This document shows positions 56,401-64,000 of a stretch of DNA of 64,000 nt, piece after piece. Where the stretch lies: assembly GCF_013376475.1 (NCBI RefSeq), contig NZ_CP045508.1:2043501-2107500 (forward strand), given 5' to 3'. Numbering within the stretch: position 1 is the stretch's first letter; each line of letters opens with the position of its first letter. This DNA comes from Desulfolutivibrio sulfoxidireducens. Lineage in GTDB: Bacteria; Desulfobacterota; Desulfovibrionia; Desulfovibrionales; Desulfovibrionaceae. The notes beneath the pieces were generated by a model. It searched no databases. It was not told the origin of the DNA and worked only from the letters and a program-made list of their open reading frames with translations. Made by a program: the position numbers and the translations under genes.

Positions 56401-57136
56401 GGTTGCGCTGCACGCTGCAATCGCGTTCGTCAAAGGCGAACACGTTGCCGTGCCTGTCGGCGGCCACCTGGATCTCGATATGGCGCACGGAGGTCAGAAG
56501 CTTTTCCACGAAAAGCCGGGGGTTGCCGAAGGAGGCCTGGGCCATGGCCGAGGCCTTGCTGAAGGCGGCCTCGAGCTGTTTGGGCTCGAAAATTTCGTAG
56601 ATGCCGCGCCCGCCGCCACCGCCCTCGGCCTTGAGCATGATGGGAAAACCGATGGCCTGGGCCGTCTCCCGGGCCTCGGGGATGCTCACCGCGCCCTCGG
56701 AGCCGGGTACAACCGGAATGTCCAGATCCATGGCCAGCCGGCGCACCTCGACCTTGTTGCCGAGCTTGAGCATGGCCTCGGAGGTGGAGCCGATAAAAAG
56801 AATCCCCGCCTTTTCGCAAAGCTTGGGGAAACTGGCGTCCTCGGAGGCGAATCCCCATCCGGGGTGAATGGCCACCACGTCCTTGGCCTTGGCCATCTTG
56901 ATGATGGCGTCCAGGTCCAGATAGGCCCGGGGATTGGGGCCCAGAAGCAAAAGCTCGTGGGCTCCGGCCGTGGCTGGGGAGGTCAGGTCCACATCGGTGA
57001 CGGTCAAAACAGGAACGGCCCGCAGGCGTTCCCGAACCGAGCGCAGGACTCTCCGGGCCGAAATGCCCCGGTTGGCCACAAGAATCTTCTTGCCTTCAAC
57101 TTCGGACAAAACTTCATCGAACGTCTTGATTGCCAT
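53441..57136 (-). CDS. pyc: Pyruvate carboxylase with C-terminal zinc ribbon
   Basis: The 1231 residues comprise biotin carboxylase (about 1-480; GGGGGRG loop, FDERDCSVQRNHQK, LIEVNTRLQVEHG), carboxyltransferase (about 540-1040; DTTTRDITQSN, the Lys in ALKDMAG, HYTDG), and biotin carrier (about 1130-1200, biotinyl Lys1162 in VMKQEK). It carboxylates pyruvate to oxaloacetate. Residues 1206-1231 add a zinc ribbon with Cys1209, 1212, 1224 and 1227 (CPTC and CPVC), unusual for the family. GGAG precedes the start at 57136. Middle gene of birA-pyc-PEP synthase. Confidence 0.96.
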   Translation of the reverse strand: MAIKTFDEVLSEVEGKKILVANRGISARRVLRSVRERLRAVPVLTVTDVDLTSPATAGAHELLLLGPNPRAYLDLDAIIKMAKAKDVVAIHPGWGFASEDASFPKLCEKAGILFIGSTSEAMLKLGNKVEVRRLAMDLDIPVVPGSEGAVSIPEARETAQAIGFPIMLKAEGGGGGRGIYEIFEPKQLEAAFSKASAMAQASFGNPRLFVEKLLTSVRHIEIQVAADRHGNVFAFDERDCSVQRNHQKLVEITPSPWPGMTPELRERLKEYSVRLVRASGYHSLATVEFLVDAAGNPYLIEVNTRLQVEHGITECRYGVDLVEEQINIAFGGKLRFNKRDTRPLLHAMQVRINCEDPRNNFAPNAGLITRYISPGGQGIRMDSCLSAGYEFPSQYDSAGALLISYGKDWEKVCAVMLRALREYIIGGLKTVIPFHRQILRHPRFLAGDFDTAFISQYPELLNYQDEEPEALRLSWLASEISALGHNPHVLLGKYRGRGDFRLGRFHPAMPTIDFKKYVPQYPRGDRKALLDCLRDSGKVHFVDTTTRDITQSNSGNRFRLAEDELIGPYLDNCGFFALENGGGAHFHVAMMANMTYPFTEAAAWNHFAPKTLKQILIRSTNVLGYKPQPKNLMRLTGEMICEHYDVIRCFDFLNHIENMLPFAQVALASETNIFEPAISLSHAAGFDTRHYLDVLEEILAVCSQVAGVGKRKVSRMIILALKDMAGVCPPRFIRELVTAIRTKYPDLVIDYHRHYTDGLFVPAVGEAARAGAHIVDTAIGASVRWYGQGEVLSTAAYIEQDLGVPVSLNEENRDMIRTCNFVLKQIMPYYDRYTAPYFQGIDYDVVEHGMPGGATSSSQEGALKQGYIHLLPYMLKFLAGTRKIVRYHDVTPGSQITWNTAFLAVTGAYKAGGERAVRDMLEVLKTVTETPEKELSPAVREDRLLLYANCNDAFRDLLLGKYGRLPLGFPPDWVYESAFGQDYAQALARRTEISPLLSLGDTDLAAEHRALRQHLDRTPTDEEFIMYLNHPADALKTIGFKTKYGDPNRLPLDVWFEGLNPGQELMFEDSLGKPHHMAILDISQPDSRGISIVRYVLDSEILSHQVQVAEAQGRTDSTVEMADAKNPYHVAAPCNGDLWVMHVSPNDYVKAGEELFNISVMKQEKAVLAPVDGVIKRVLKTADFAEDKKMVPVKEGELLVELTAVMRVCPTCREPVADESHKFCPVCGQKV

Positions 57137-57204
57137 GCCGCTCCTCACGCGGTTTCATGCGCGCGATGCACCTTTACTAAATGGTCGCCCAGCGGGAAAA
57201 CAGG

Positions 57205-58134
57205 TCAAAGGAGGGTAATACCGCCGGAATGGATCACACATTCGCGGTTTCTTCCGTCCACGCGGCGCATCAGCCGAAGCCCCCCGTCCTCGGCCAGTCC
57301 CAGGACACACGCCGGGTAGACGTCCGTTCCGCCCTCGCGGACAAGCACGTTTCGGCCGAGAAAGGCCAGTTTGCGCTCCATCCGGGACACCGGCGGAAAT
57401 GAACAAGACGCTGTAACGCAATCGTGATAGCAGGTTTGCAGGAACTTCACAAGATCGGTCCAAAACCGGACCGGACCTGGAAAAAGGCCGTGTTCGGCCA
57501 ATGTTCCGGCCAAAAGGGCATGATTCGCGCGCAATTTTTCCGGGCTCGGGGCGCGGGTCAGGTTGATGCCCACCCCGGCCAGCACCCGCTCCCCCCGCTG
57601 TTCCAGAAGCGTTCCGCCGATTTTTTTTTCGCCGATCACCAGATCGTTGGGCCACTTGAAGCCGGCCTCGATTCCAAGCGACGAGAGATGGCGCGCCAGA
57701 ACGTATCCGGTGAAAACCGGCAGCAGACTCTCGGGGTCGGGCGGATCCCCGGGCCAGGCGAAGGCCGCATAGAGGTTGCCCGGCGGCGAGTCCCACTCCC
57801 GGCGCAACTGTCCCCGACCGCCGCGCTGGGACACGGCCAGAACCGAGTCGAAGGGACGAAAATCCCCGGCCCGGACCATGGCCCAGGCCACGTCCAGACT
57901 TGACGAACACGGCCCGCATACGGTCAGCCGCCCGGGGTGCCCCCCGGTCCCGGGGTCGTGGTCCTTTTGGCCCGGCCCGACGAAAAAGACCGCCCCCCCC
58001 TCTTCGGAAACCTCGCGCCAGCCGTCCGGCGGGCCGACAAAGGCCGCCCACAGCGGATGGCTGGCGGCCAGATCCGCCGGAGTCAGGGCATCGGCCTCCC
58101 CGGACGGGTCACGGCCAAGAATTCGGACGATCAT
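57205..58134 (-). CDS. birA: Biotin-[carboxylase] ligase, no DNA-binding domain
   Basis: The 309-residue product has the BirA catalytic domain. It shows SVLAVSQRGGRGQLRREWDSPPGNLYAAF (in parts) with the biotinyl-AMP loop GGRGQ, FKWPNDLVIGEKKIGGTLLE and LAGVGINL. The N-terminal 75 residues lack a recognisable helix-turn-helix, so it is a class I enzyme, not a repressor. It biotinylates Pyc, encoded 68 bp downstream. The start is weakly supported. Confidence 0.9.
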   Translation of the reverse strand: MIVRILGRDPSGEADALTPADLAASHPLWAAFVGPPDGWREVSEEGGAVFFVGPGQKDHDPGTGGHPGRLTVCGPCSSSLDVAWAMVRAGDFRPFDSVLAVSQRGGRGQLRREWDSPPGNLYAAFAWPGDPPDPESLLPVFTGYVLARHLSSLGIEAGFKWPNDLVIGEKKIGGTLLEQRGERVLAGVGINLTRAPSPEKLRANHALLAGTLAEHGLFPGPVRFWTDLVKFLQTCYHDCVTASCSFPPVSRMERKLAFLGRNVLVREGGTDVYPACVLGLAEDGGLRLMRRVDGRNRECVIHSGGITLL

Positions 58135-58222
58135 ATCGGACAGTGTTCCTTCCGTGCTCAGGCGACAAACATGCTGGACCTTTGGCCCGTCCTCAAGCAG
58201 AAAACCGACAGGGGAACGGCCT

Positions 58223-59365
58223 ATGGACATCCATCTGGTGGGCGGCGCGGTGCGGGACCTGCTTTTGGGCCGTCCGGTCACGGACAGCGACTATCTGGTC
58301 ATCGGCGCCACGCCCGGGGAATTTGTACGCCGCTATCCGGCCGCCCGGCAAGTGGGGAAGTCCTTCCCCGTTTTTTTGCTCGACGGATGCCAGTACGCCT
58401 GGCCGCGCGGCGCGACCCTCGACGAGGACCTGGCTGGCCGGGACCTGACCATAAACGCCCTGGCCCTTGGGGTCTCCCCCGCCGTGGCCGGACGGATCAC
58501 GGCCCATCCCCTGGCCCTCACCGACCTGCGGCGCAAAATCCTGCGCCCCTGCTCGGCCGCGTCCCTGGCCGACGATCCGGCCCGCGTGTTCCGGGCGGCC
58601 CGCTTCGCCGCCGTGCTCCCGGATTTCATCCCCCATCCCGACCTTCTGGCCGGCATGCGGCAGGCCACGGCGGCGAAACAGACCGTGGATCTGTTTCCCG
58701 AACGCGTCGGGGCCGAGGTCCAAAAGGCCTTGTCCGGGCCGCGTCCCGGTCGTTTTCTGGAAGTCCTCGACGCCGGGGGCAGCCTCTGCCCCTGGTTCGC
58801 CGAACTCGCCCACGCCTCGGCCATCCCGGCCGGCCCGCCGGCCTATCACGACAAAAGCGTGCTCGGACACGCCGTCCAGGTCATGGATCGCCTGGCCGGC
58901 TCCCCCCTGGCCGCCTGGATGGCCCTGTGCCACGACCTGGGAAAGACCGCCACGCCCCCGGACCAATGGCCCCGGCACATCGGCCACGAGACCCGGGGGG
59001 CGGACATGGCCCTGGCCCTGGGCAACCGTTTGCGCCTGCCCCTGCGCCTTATCCGAGCCGGCGTCCTGGCCGCCGTGTGGCACATGAAGGCCGGCCGGTA
59101 CCTGGAGATGCGCCCCGGGTCACGGGTGGACCTGTTGGATAAACTTTGGCGGGAACGGCTTTTTACGGAGATGTTCGCCCTGGCCGCCGCCGATCATCCG
59201 CGACAGGCCGAGGAGCGCCTGGCCGCGGCGCGCCTGGACCTCGCGGCCATGCTCGCCGTGCACCTGCCCGAATCCCTGCGGGAGATGGGGGCGGCATCCG
59301 GCGCCAGGCTGCGCCTGCTGCGCTGCCAGGCCCTGGCCGGGGCCGCCCATCCCGATCCCGTCTGA
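58223..59365 (+). CDS. cca: Class II tRNA nucleotidyltransferase (CCA- or CC-adding) with HD domain
   Basis: The 380 residues show LVGGAVRDLLLG and catalytic aspartates in TDSDYLVIG, motif B RDLTINALAL, motif C DDPARVFRAARF, and a C-terminal HD domain (HDLGKTATPP). Length and HD domain match the gammaproteobacterial-type Cca. Since an A-adding-type enzyme is encoded at 14901-17615, this one may add CC only or be a complete CCA enzyme. Its stop codon lies inside the first unit of a 23-bp tandem repeat. GGGGAA precedes the ATG. Divergent from birA. Confidence 0.9.
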   Translation: MDIHLVGGAVRDLLLGRPVTDSDYLVIGATPGEFVRRYPAARQVGKSFPVFLLDGCQYAWPRGATLDEDLAGRDLTINALALGVSPAVAGRITAHPLALTDLRRKILRPCSAASLADDPARVFRAARFAAVLPDFIPHPDLLAGMRQATAAKQTVDLFPERVGAEVQKALSGPRPGRFLEVLDAGGSLCPWFAELAHASAIPAGPPAYHDKSVLGHAVQVMDRLAGSPLAAWMALCHDLGKTATPPDQWPRHIGHETRGADMALALGNRLRLPLRLIRAGVLAAVWHMKAGRYLEMRPGSRVDLLDKLWRERLFTEMFALAAADHPRQAEERLAAARLDLAAMLAVHLPESLREMGAASGARLRLLRCQALAGAAHPDPV

Positions 59366-59442
59366 TCTCCCATCCCGATCCCGTCTGATCTCCCAGCCCG
59401 ATCCCGTCTGATCTCCCGGCCCGGTCCCGTCTGATCTCCCGG
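59351..59442. repeat. Four 23-bp tandem repeats across the cca stop codon
   Basis: Units at 59351-59373, 59374-59396, 59397-59419 and 59420-59442, each CCCGATCCCGTCTGATCTCC plus three variable bases, with a partial fifth. The cca stop TGA is in the first unit. Confidence 0.95.
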
Positions 59443-59727
59443 CCCGGTCCCTGCATATCTTTCCGCCAAGAGGAAGAATCTTCCCTCCGGAGCGGCCGCG
59501 CCGCTTTCGTCCGCAAAGCGGTTCCACAGTGGAACCGGAGGCGGCACGGCGCTTGAGCGACGCGGCAATCCGGATGGGCCGCGGGAATGCGGCCGTCAGG
59601 CGGGAGGACTCGTCCGATCATGCCTTGTGGAGAGGAAATCGGCCTTCACCGGCGGCCAGGAGGCCGTGGAAGAAATCGGTATGCCCGGTCGGAAATATTT
59701 TCCCCGGCGCAACACGGAAGGTGACCT
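59443..59727. other. Intergenic region before flgE
   Basis: About 285 bp containing a short palindrome GGAAGA-A-TCTTCC (59472-59484) and a hairpin GGTTCCAC-A-GTGGAACC (59520-59536). The hairpin could end cca transcription. I see no sigma-28 or sigma-54 promoter and no gene. Confidence 0.5.
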
Positions 59728-61299
59728 ATGGGTGCGCTCTGGACAGGCGTGACGGGTCTTTTGACCTACAGCGACGGCCTGACGGTAACCAGCAACAACC
59801 TGGCCAACGTGAACACCGTCGGCTTCAAATCCTCGTACACCGTTTTCGAGGATCTGATGAGCACCGACGAGACCACGTCCACGGGCACCTCCCAGGTGGG
59901 TCTTGGCGTGGGCATCGCGGACATCCTGACCAATTTCACGACCGGGAGCATGGAGACGACGACCACCTCCATGGACATGGCCATCCAGGGAGATCGCGGG
60001 TATTTCGAGGTCAAGGACGCCGATACCGGGGAACTCTATTATACCCGGGCCGGAGAATTCCGGTTCGATGCCGACGGCTACCTGGTGGACACCAACGGCA
60101 TGCGCGTCCAAGGCTGGGCCGTGGACGAGGACACGGCCCTGGCCGCCGCCACAGCCGGAACCACCCTGTCCACGGATGCGGCCACCGGGGCGGTGACCGA
60201 CATCCTCATCGACGACATGACCATCGCCGGTCGGGCCACCAGTTCCCTTTCCCTCATCACCAATCTCGACTCCACCACGGAATCCCGGACCAACGACGCC
60301 ACCAATCCCTATTTCACCATGTTTACGGACTACACCTACGACAGCGCCGATCCGGAGACATCCCCGGTATCCAACGCTTCCTACCAGACGACCATCACCA
60401 CCTACGACGCCGACGGTCAAAGCCATGAACTGACGGTCTACTACAGCAAGGTCTCCAACTCAGGCGGCAAGGAGTACTGGGAATACCTCGTGGCCATGGA
60501 TCCCTCGGAAGACGGCAGGTCCGTGGTCAGCGGCACCAGCAAGGCCGGCGTGCTCATGATCGGGACCATCACGTTCAACGCCAACGGCACCATGGACAAC
60601 ATCACGGCCTATACCTTGTCGGATGACGCCACGGACCCGACCTCCCTGGCTTCCTGGACCCAGGCCGACATCTCGACGGACGGCCTGCCCCAGTTCTCGG
60701 CCACCTACAACTCCGCGTCGGGAGGAGGGAGCACCGATCCGGTGACCATCTCCTTCGACCTCGGCATCAGCTCCACATCGGGCTGGAGCGGTTCCATGCC
60801 GACCACCGCGGCGGGCGTGGGCACGGATCCGGCCAACACCCTGGGGTTCACCACCGCCGACGTCACCCTGGCGGCCAACGCCACCACCAACTACGCCACG
60901 TCCTCAAGCACCTTGTCCGCCACCCAGAACGGATATGCGCAAGGATATCTGGAAAGCGTCTATGTGGCCGGGGACGGGATCGTGACAGGCAGTTACAGCA
61001 ACGGCCTGGACCTTGGGCTCTACGTCGTGGCCCTGGCCGACTTCGTCAATCCCAACGGACTGCGCAACGAGGGAGGCAACCTCTATTCGGCCACCACCGA
61101 GGCCGGCGCGAAGATCGAAGGCGCCCCTGGCACCGGAATCTTCGATGAGGTCGCCGGATACACCCTTGAGGCGTCCAACGTGGATATTGCCACGGAGATG
61201 GTGACCCTGATCACCCTGCAACGGGCCTTCCAGTCCAACAGCAAGGTGGTGACCACAGCCGACGAAATGATGAAAAAGGCCATGGAGATCAAGCGCTAG
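59728..61299 (+). CDS. flgE: Flagellar hook protein
   Basis: The 523-residue FlgE-family protein has the N-terminal axial motif (LWTGVTGLLTYSDGLTVTSNNLANVNTVGFK) given here as LTVTSNNLANVNTVGFK, the FlgE/F/G central beta region, and the C-terminal helix VDIATEMVTLITLQRAFQSNSK (in parts VDIATEMVTLI and TLQRAFQSNSK). It polymerises into the hook outside the cell. The middle is Thr/Ser/Asp-rich. No other flagellar structural gene is adjacent; two glycosyltransferase genes lie next to it on the other strand. GGAAGG precedes the ATG. Confidence 0.93.
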   Translation: MGALWTGVTGLLTYSDGLTVTSNNLANVNTVGFKSSYTVFEDLMSTDETTSTGTSQVGLGVGIADILTNFTTGSMETTTTSMDMAIQGDRGYFEVKDADTGELYYTRAGEFRFDADGYLVDTNGMRVQGWAVDEDTALAAATAGTTLSTDAATGAVTDILIDDMTIAGRATSSLSLITNLDSTTESRTNDATNPYFTMFTDYTYDSADPETSPVSNASYQTTITTYDADGQSHELTVYYSKVSNSGGKEYWEYLVAMDPSEDGRSVVSGTSKAGVLMIGTITFNANGTMDNITAYTLSDDATDPTSLASWTQADISTDGLPQFSATYNSASGGGSTDPVTISFDLGISSTSGWSGSMPTTAAGVGTDPANTLGFTTADVTLAANATTNYATSSSTLSATQNGYAQGYLESVYVAGDGIVTGSYSNGLDLGLYVVALADFVNPNGLRNEGGNLYSATTEAGAKIEGAPGTGIFDEVAGYTLEASNVDIATEMVTLITLQRAFQSNSKVVTTADEMMKKAMEIKR

Positions 61300-61366
61300 C
61301 GTCGTTTTCAGCAAAAACGTGTAGTTGTGAAACCGCTCTGGAAGCGGGTGACGGCGGGCGGCCTTT

Positions 61367-62641
61367 TCAGCGTCCGCCGTATTGCTTGCGCCACTCGTCG
61401 AGAAAAAGGACCGTCGTTTCCATATCCGAGAGCCTCCCCTGCCGGGCGCGCACGGCCGTGACCACATCCGCGAAGGCCGCGTCCCCGGGCAGGCCCAGTT
61501 CGGCCAAAAGCCCCCCCAGTTCGGCGCGCACCTCGGGCGGCAGGTCCGCAAGGCCCGCCTCGCGCCGCGCCCCGGACCCGAAGTCCGCGCGGCGGGAGGA
61601 AATGAACGCAAGGAGCGTGCGCATGCGCGCGGCGTAGGTATGCTCCCGCATGGCCCGCTCCCGGGCCCTTCCGGCCATGGCCGCGCGCTCGCCCGGATGG
61701 GCCAGGTAGTGCCGGACGGCCTGTTTGAGGCCCTCCATGTCCTCGAAAACCGCCACCTCGTCCGTGGTGAACACCTCGGGCAGAAGCGTCCGGTCGCTCA
61801 CCAGTTGGAAGGCCCCGCACATGGCCAGCTCGAAGGTCCGGGGATTGACGAAGTCCCCTTGCGGGACGAGCCGGGCCGGGTCCAGCCCGGAATGCAGGTT
61901 CAGATTGATCTTCGCGGCGTTAAAGACCCGCACCGACTCCTCGGTGTCCACCCGCCGCCCCCCAAGCTGCAGGCGCGGGGCCAGCGCCACCTCCCCGTCC
62001 CAGTCGCCGCCCCAGATCTTCAGATCGAAATCGGCCAGTTCCCGGAAGGCCAGCCGCCGGTTGGGATAGCCCGCGCCGACAAAGGACAGGTCGGAACCGT
62101 ACAGGCGGCGCTGGGCCAAAGAAAGGTCCAGGGGCCGGTGGATGTCCGGATCGGCGGCCATGGGCAGGTACACGGCGTTTTCCACCCCGGCCGCGGCCAG
62201 GCGCGACAAAAACGGCTCCTTCTGGATGACCGCGAAAAAATCGTAATGCGGGGCGAAGGCCTGCCAATAGGTGAATATCTGGTGATCCTCCACGAACCAC
62301 ATGGCCGTGGCCACCCCGTCGCGGCGCAGGCGTTTGAGGGCCTGGCGGCTTAAGGGGGCCTGGGCCATGGCCAGGACCAGATCCGGTTCGAAGGTCTCCA
62401 CCTTGGCCAGGATGGCCTGGGACACGGTCTGCAAAAAGGCGTGCTCCAGGTAGTCCAGGCGGTCGGCGGTCACCCGCAGTTTTTTTAACGCCGAAAAGGC
62501 CCCGTAAAAATCCGGGGCCTCGAACACGTCCACCAGATGGCCGAGTTCGGCCAGGGCCTTGGCGCAATATCGCCCCACAGGCAATGACCCTCCATACATG
62601 GGCAAGACCACCAGGATGCGCACGAGGGGGCGGGGGGGCAT
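61367..62641 (-). CDS. CgeB-like family glycosyltransferase
   Basis: A 424-residue GT-B-fold glycosyltransferase resembling CgeB/DUF3880 proteins. The N-terminal part has ILVVLPMYGGSLPVGRYCAKAL, the middle WFVEDHQIFTYWQAFAP and FAVIQKEPFL. The C-terminal part has INLNLHSGLDP and PRTFELAMCGAFQLVSDRTLLPEVF (in parts), the usual glycosyl-transfers group 1 acceptor/donor motifs. The ATG at 62641 has GGAG nine bases upstream. It lies 24 bp downstream of the heptosyltransferase-like gene in one unit. Confidence 0.85.
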   Translation of the reverse strand: MPPRPLVRILVVLPMYGGSLPVGRYCAKALAELGHLVDVFEAPDFYGAFSALKKLRVTADRLDYLEHAFLQTVSQAILAKVETFEPDLVLAMAQAPLSRQALKRLRRDGVATAMWFVEDHQIFTYWQAFAPHYDFFAVIQKEPFLSRLAAAGVENAVYLPMAADPDIHRPLDLSLAQRRLYGSDLSFVGAGYPNRRLAFRELADFDLKIWGGDWDGEVALAPRLQLGGRRVDTEESVRVFNAAKINLNLHSGLDPARLVPQGDFVNPRTFELAMCGAFQLVSDRTLLPEVFTTDEVAVFEDMEGLKQAVRHYLAHPGERAAMAGRARERAMREHTYAARMRTLLAFISSRRADFGSGARREAGLADLPPEVRAELGGLLAELGLPGDAAFADVVTAVRARQGRLSDMETTVLFLDEWRKQYGGR

Positions 62642-62665
62642 GGCGTCCATCTCCAAAAAAGGGGG

Positions 62666-63949
62666 TTAAAGCGTCTCGACGAACCCGCGTCCGGCCAGGG
62701 GTCCGCGATCGAGCATCCAGTCCGGTTCCTGATAGTACCTGGCCCCAAGGCCCGGGTCCGCCCCCAGGCCGTGGCCGACGCCAAGGTGTTCGGCCACGAA
62801 GGCCCGAAACGCCCGACGGGCCGGGGCCGTCTGGTCCTCGCCGGCAAAGGGTTCGCACACCGCCCCCAGGGCGTCCGTGCCGGTATGATACCCCACGAGT
62901 CCGGGCGGCGGCGCGGTCTTGGCCGAGCCGGCCACAAGCCTGGCCAGACGCGCATCGGCAAAGGGATCGCGGCAGACCAGGCCGTGTTCGCAGGCGGCCG
63001 TCTCCAGGCAGGGGGCGCAGGGGGTCAGGGCCTGCCACACGGTATGCCCGTGGCCGTAGGGACCGGTCTCGTGACACCAGGCCGAGGACAAAAAAAAGGC
63101 CGTCACCGGCGTGCCCAGGTGGGCGGCCAGATGCATGGCCCCGGTATCCGGGGTGAAAAGCTCGTCCAAAGCCGCGATCTCCCGGAAAAGCCCCCCCATG
63201 TCCGTCTTTCCGGACAGATCGAGGACATGTTCGGCCACGGCCGGCCGAAGCAGGCGGCACAGAGCCCTGGCCGCCGGGGCCTGATCCGCCGTGCCCAGAA
63301 GGACGATGCGTTTCGCGGCGACACGGGAAAAGGCCGCCGTGAGAAGCGGGGCCAGCACCTGCGGCGGCAGGGAGCGTCTGGCCTCGCGTCCGGCCAGGAC
63401 CACCCCGATCCCTCCCCCCTTGGGTGTGGCCCGGGGATTGACCGTATCCGGTGGCGCCATGCGCCCGGCAAAGGCGGCCCAGAAGTCCATGAGGTTGAGG
63501 CCCGTCTCCCGCCGCGTGGCCATGAACCGAAAGGCCAGGGCGGGCCAGGGGTCCTTGACGGGCTGCCCGTGCGTGAGCAGGTGACCGCGCACGATGTCCG
63601 GATCGAACAGGGTCGAGACGGCCCGGGCCAGGCCCGAGTGGTTGAGCACATAGACCCGGTCGAACCGAAGGGCGGAAAGTTCGGCGAAGGTCGCGCGGTT
63701 GCCCAGGACCCTGGCCAGGGCCGAGGGATCGTCCGCGCCGGCGGCGTTCCCGGGTCCATGGGCGGCTAGGCCGTGGGCGATCACCCCGGGATAGGCCAAT
63801 CCGGCCAGGGGCAAAAGGGAGGCGTCCACGAGCAGGTGGAGTTCCGGGGCCGCCGAGGACATATCCCGGGCGGCCAGGGAGGCCAGCAGGCGCCTGGTCT
63901 GGAGGAGGTCCCCGAAGCGGGCCAGTTGCACGACAAGCACGCGTTTCAT
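62666..63949 (-). CDS. Heptosyltransferase-like glycosyltransferase family 9 protein
   Basis: A 427-residue protein with ADP-heptose:LPS heptosyltransferase features: MKRVLVVQLARFGDLLQTRRLL at the N-terminus (given as VLVVQLARFGDLLQ), GIGVVLAGREARRSLPP, and DELFTPDTGAMHLAAHLGTPV with the nucleotide-binding PDTG. It could act on LPS core or on a glycoprotein such as flagellin; the nearby flgE favours neither strongly. A cysteine cluster (CAPCLETAACEHGLVC) follows the donor site. First gene of the pair at the window's right edge. Confidence 0.85.
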   Translation of the reverse strand: MKRVLVVQLARFGDLLQTRRLLASLAARDMSSAAPELHLLVDASLLPLAGLAYPGVIAHGLAAHGPGNAAGADDPSALARVLGNRATFAELSALRFDRVYVLNHSGLARAVSTLFDPDIVRGHLLTHGQPVKDPWPALAFRFMATRRETGLNLMDFWAAFAGRMAPPDTVNPRATPKGGGIGVVLAGREARRSLPPQVLAPLLTAAFSRVAAKRIVLLGTADQAPAARALCRLLRPAVAEHVLDLSGKTDMGGLFREIAALDELFTPDTGAMHLAAHLGTPVTAFFLSSAWCHETGPYGHGHTVWQALTPCAPCLETAACEHGLVCRDPFADARLARLVAGSAKTAPPPGLVGYHTGTDALGAVCEPFAGEDQTAPARRAFRAFVAEHLGVGHGLGADPGLGARYYQEPDWMLDRGPLAGRGFVETL

Positions 63950-64000
63950 GGCAAGGCGGCCGTGGGCCGTAATTTTCCTATCCGGCAATTTTCACGAAAG

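Overview
The window is a GC-rich bacterial chromosome segment of ordinary core and metabolic genes. The gene content points to a sulfate-reducer-type member of the Desulfovibrionaceae: LL-diaminopimelate aminotransferase, a roughly 900-residue DHH/CBS/nucleotidyltransferase A-adding-type enzyme, YedF, a manganese-dependent pyrophosphatase, a mannose-type PTS next to rpoN/ptsN/rapZ, pyruvate carboxylase paired with an oversized PEP synthase, and a TunR-type integrase-like regulator beside molybdate transport genes. No sulfate-reduction gene lies in the window, so this is inference from gene families and gene order. No prophage, insertion sequence or CRISPR array is visible.

Layout. 1-2.2 kb: a small exported repeat protein, tRNA-Ser(CGA), tadA and purQ. 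2.4-10.2 kb: pyrG, kdsC, rpoN, hpf, ptsN, a possible 58-codon gene, rapZ and PTS IIA/IIB/IIC; this resembles the classical rpoN neighbourhood but lacks kdsA and lptCAB, and the IIC gene has a frame break at a T9 run. 10.3-12.3 kb: ppaC, a YaiI-family gene, and a tRNA-Ser(GGA)/SRP RNA unit. 12.3-26.5 kb: purC, hisD, A-adding-type nucleotidyltransferase, a Xer recombinase, dapL, folK, a YHS-like protein, a fructose-6-phosphate aldolase-like transaldolase, adenine deaminase, yedF, an rluB-type gene without a normal start codon, and lolA. 26.8-33.7 kb: ftsK, efp, aroQ, engB, uppP, tRNA-Met, a small lipoprotein and an OsmC-like protein. 33.8-46.3 kb: two chemoreceptors flanking a complete 2-aminoethylphosphonate uptake and degradation operon, then an M23 peptidase. 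46.4-49.7 kb: modB, modA, a small membrane protein and the divergent TunR-like regulator. 49.8-59.4 kb: a birA-pyc-PEP synthase operon and a second tRNA nucleotidyltransferase. 59.7-64 kb: a flagellar hook protein and two glycosyltransferases.

How the genes work together. BirA, Pyc and PEP synthase form an anaplerotic/gluconeogenic module in which BirA can biotinylate Pyc. PhnS/T/UV-like transport with PhnW and PhnX would convert 2-aminoethylphosphonate to acetaldehyde and phosphate. RpoN, HPF, PtsN, RapZ and the mannose-type PTS form a phosphotransfer/regulatory block. The Mod genes and TunR share a promoter region dense in palindromes. Intergenic spaces carry a dispersed family of hairpin repeats bounded by GCCTCCGGCGGCC (or its complement), plus several unrelated tandem repeats.
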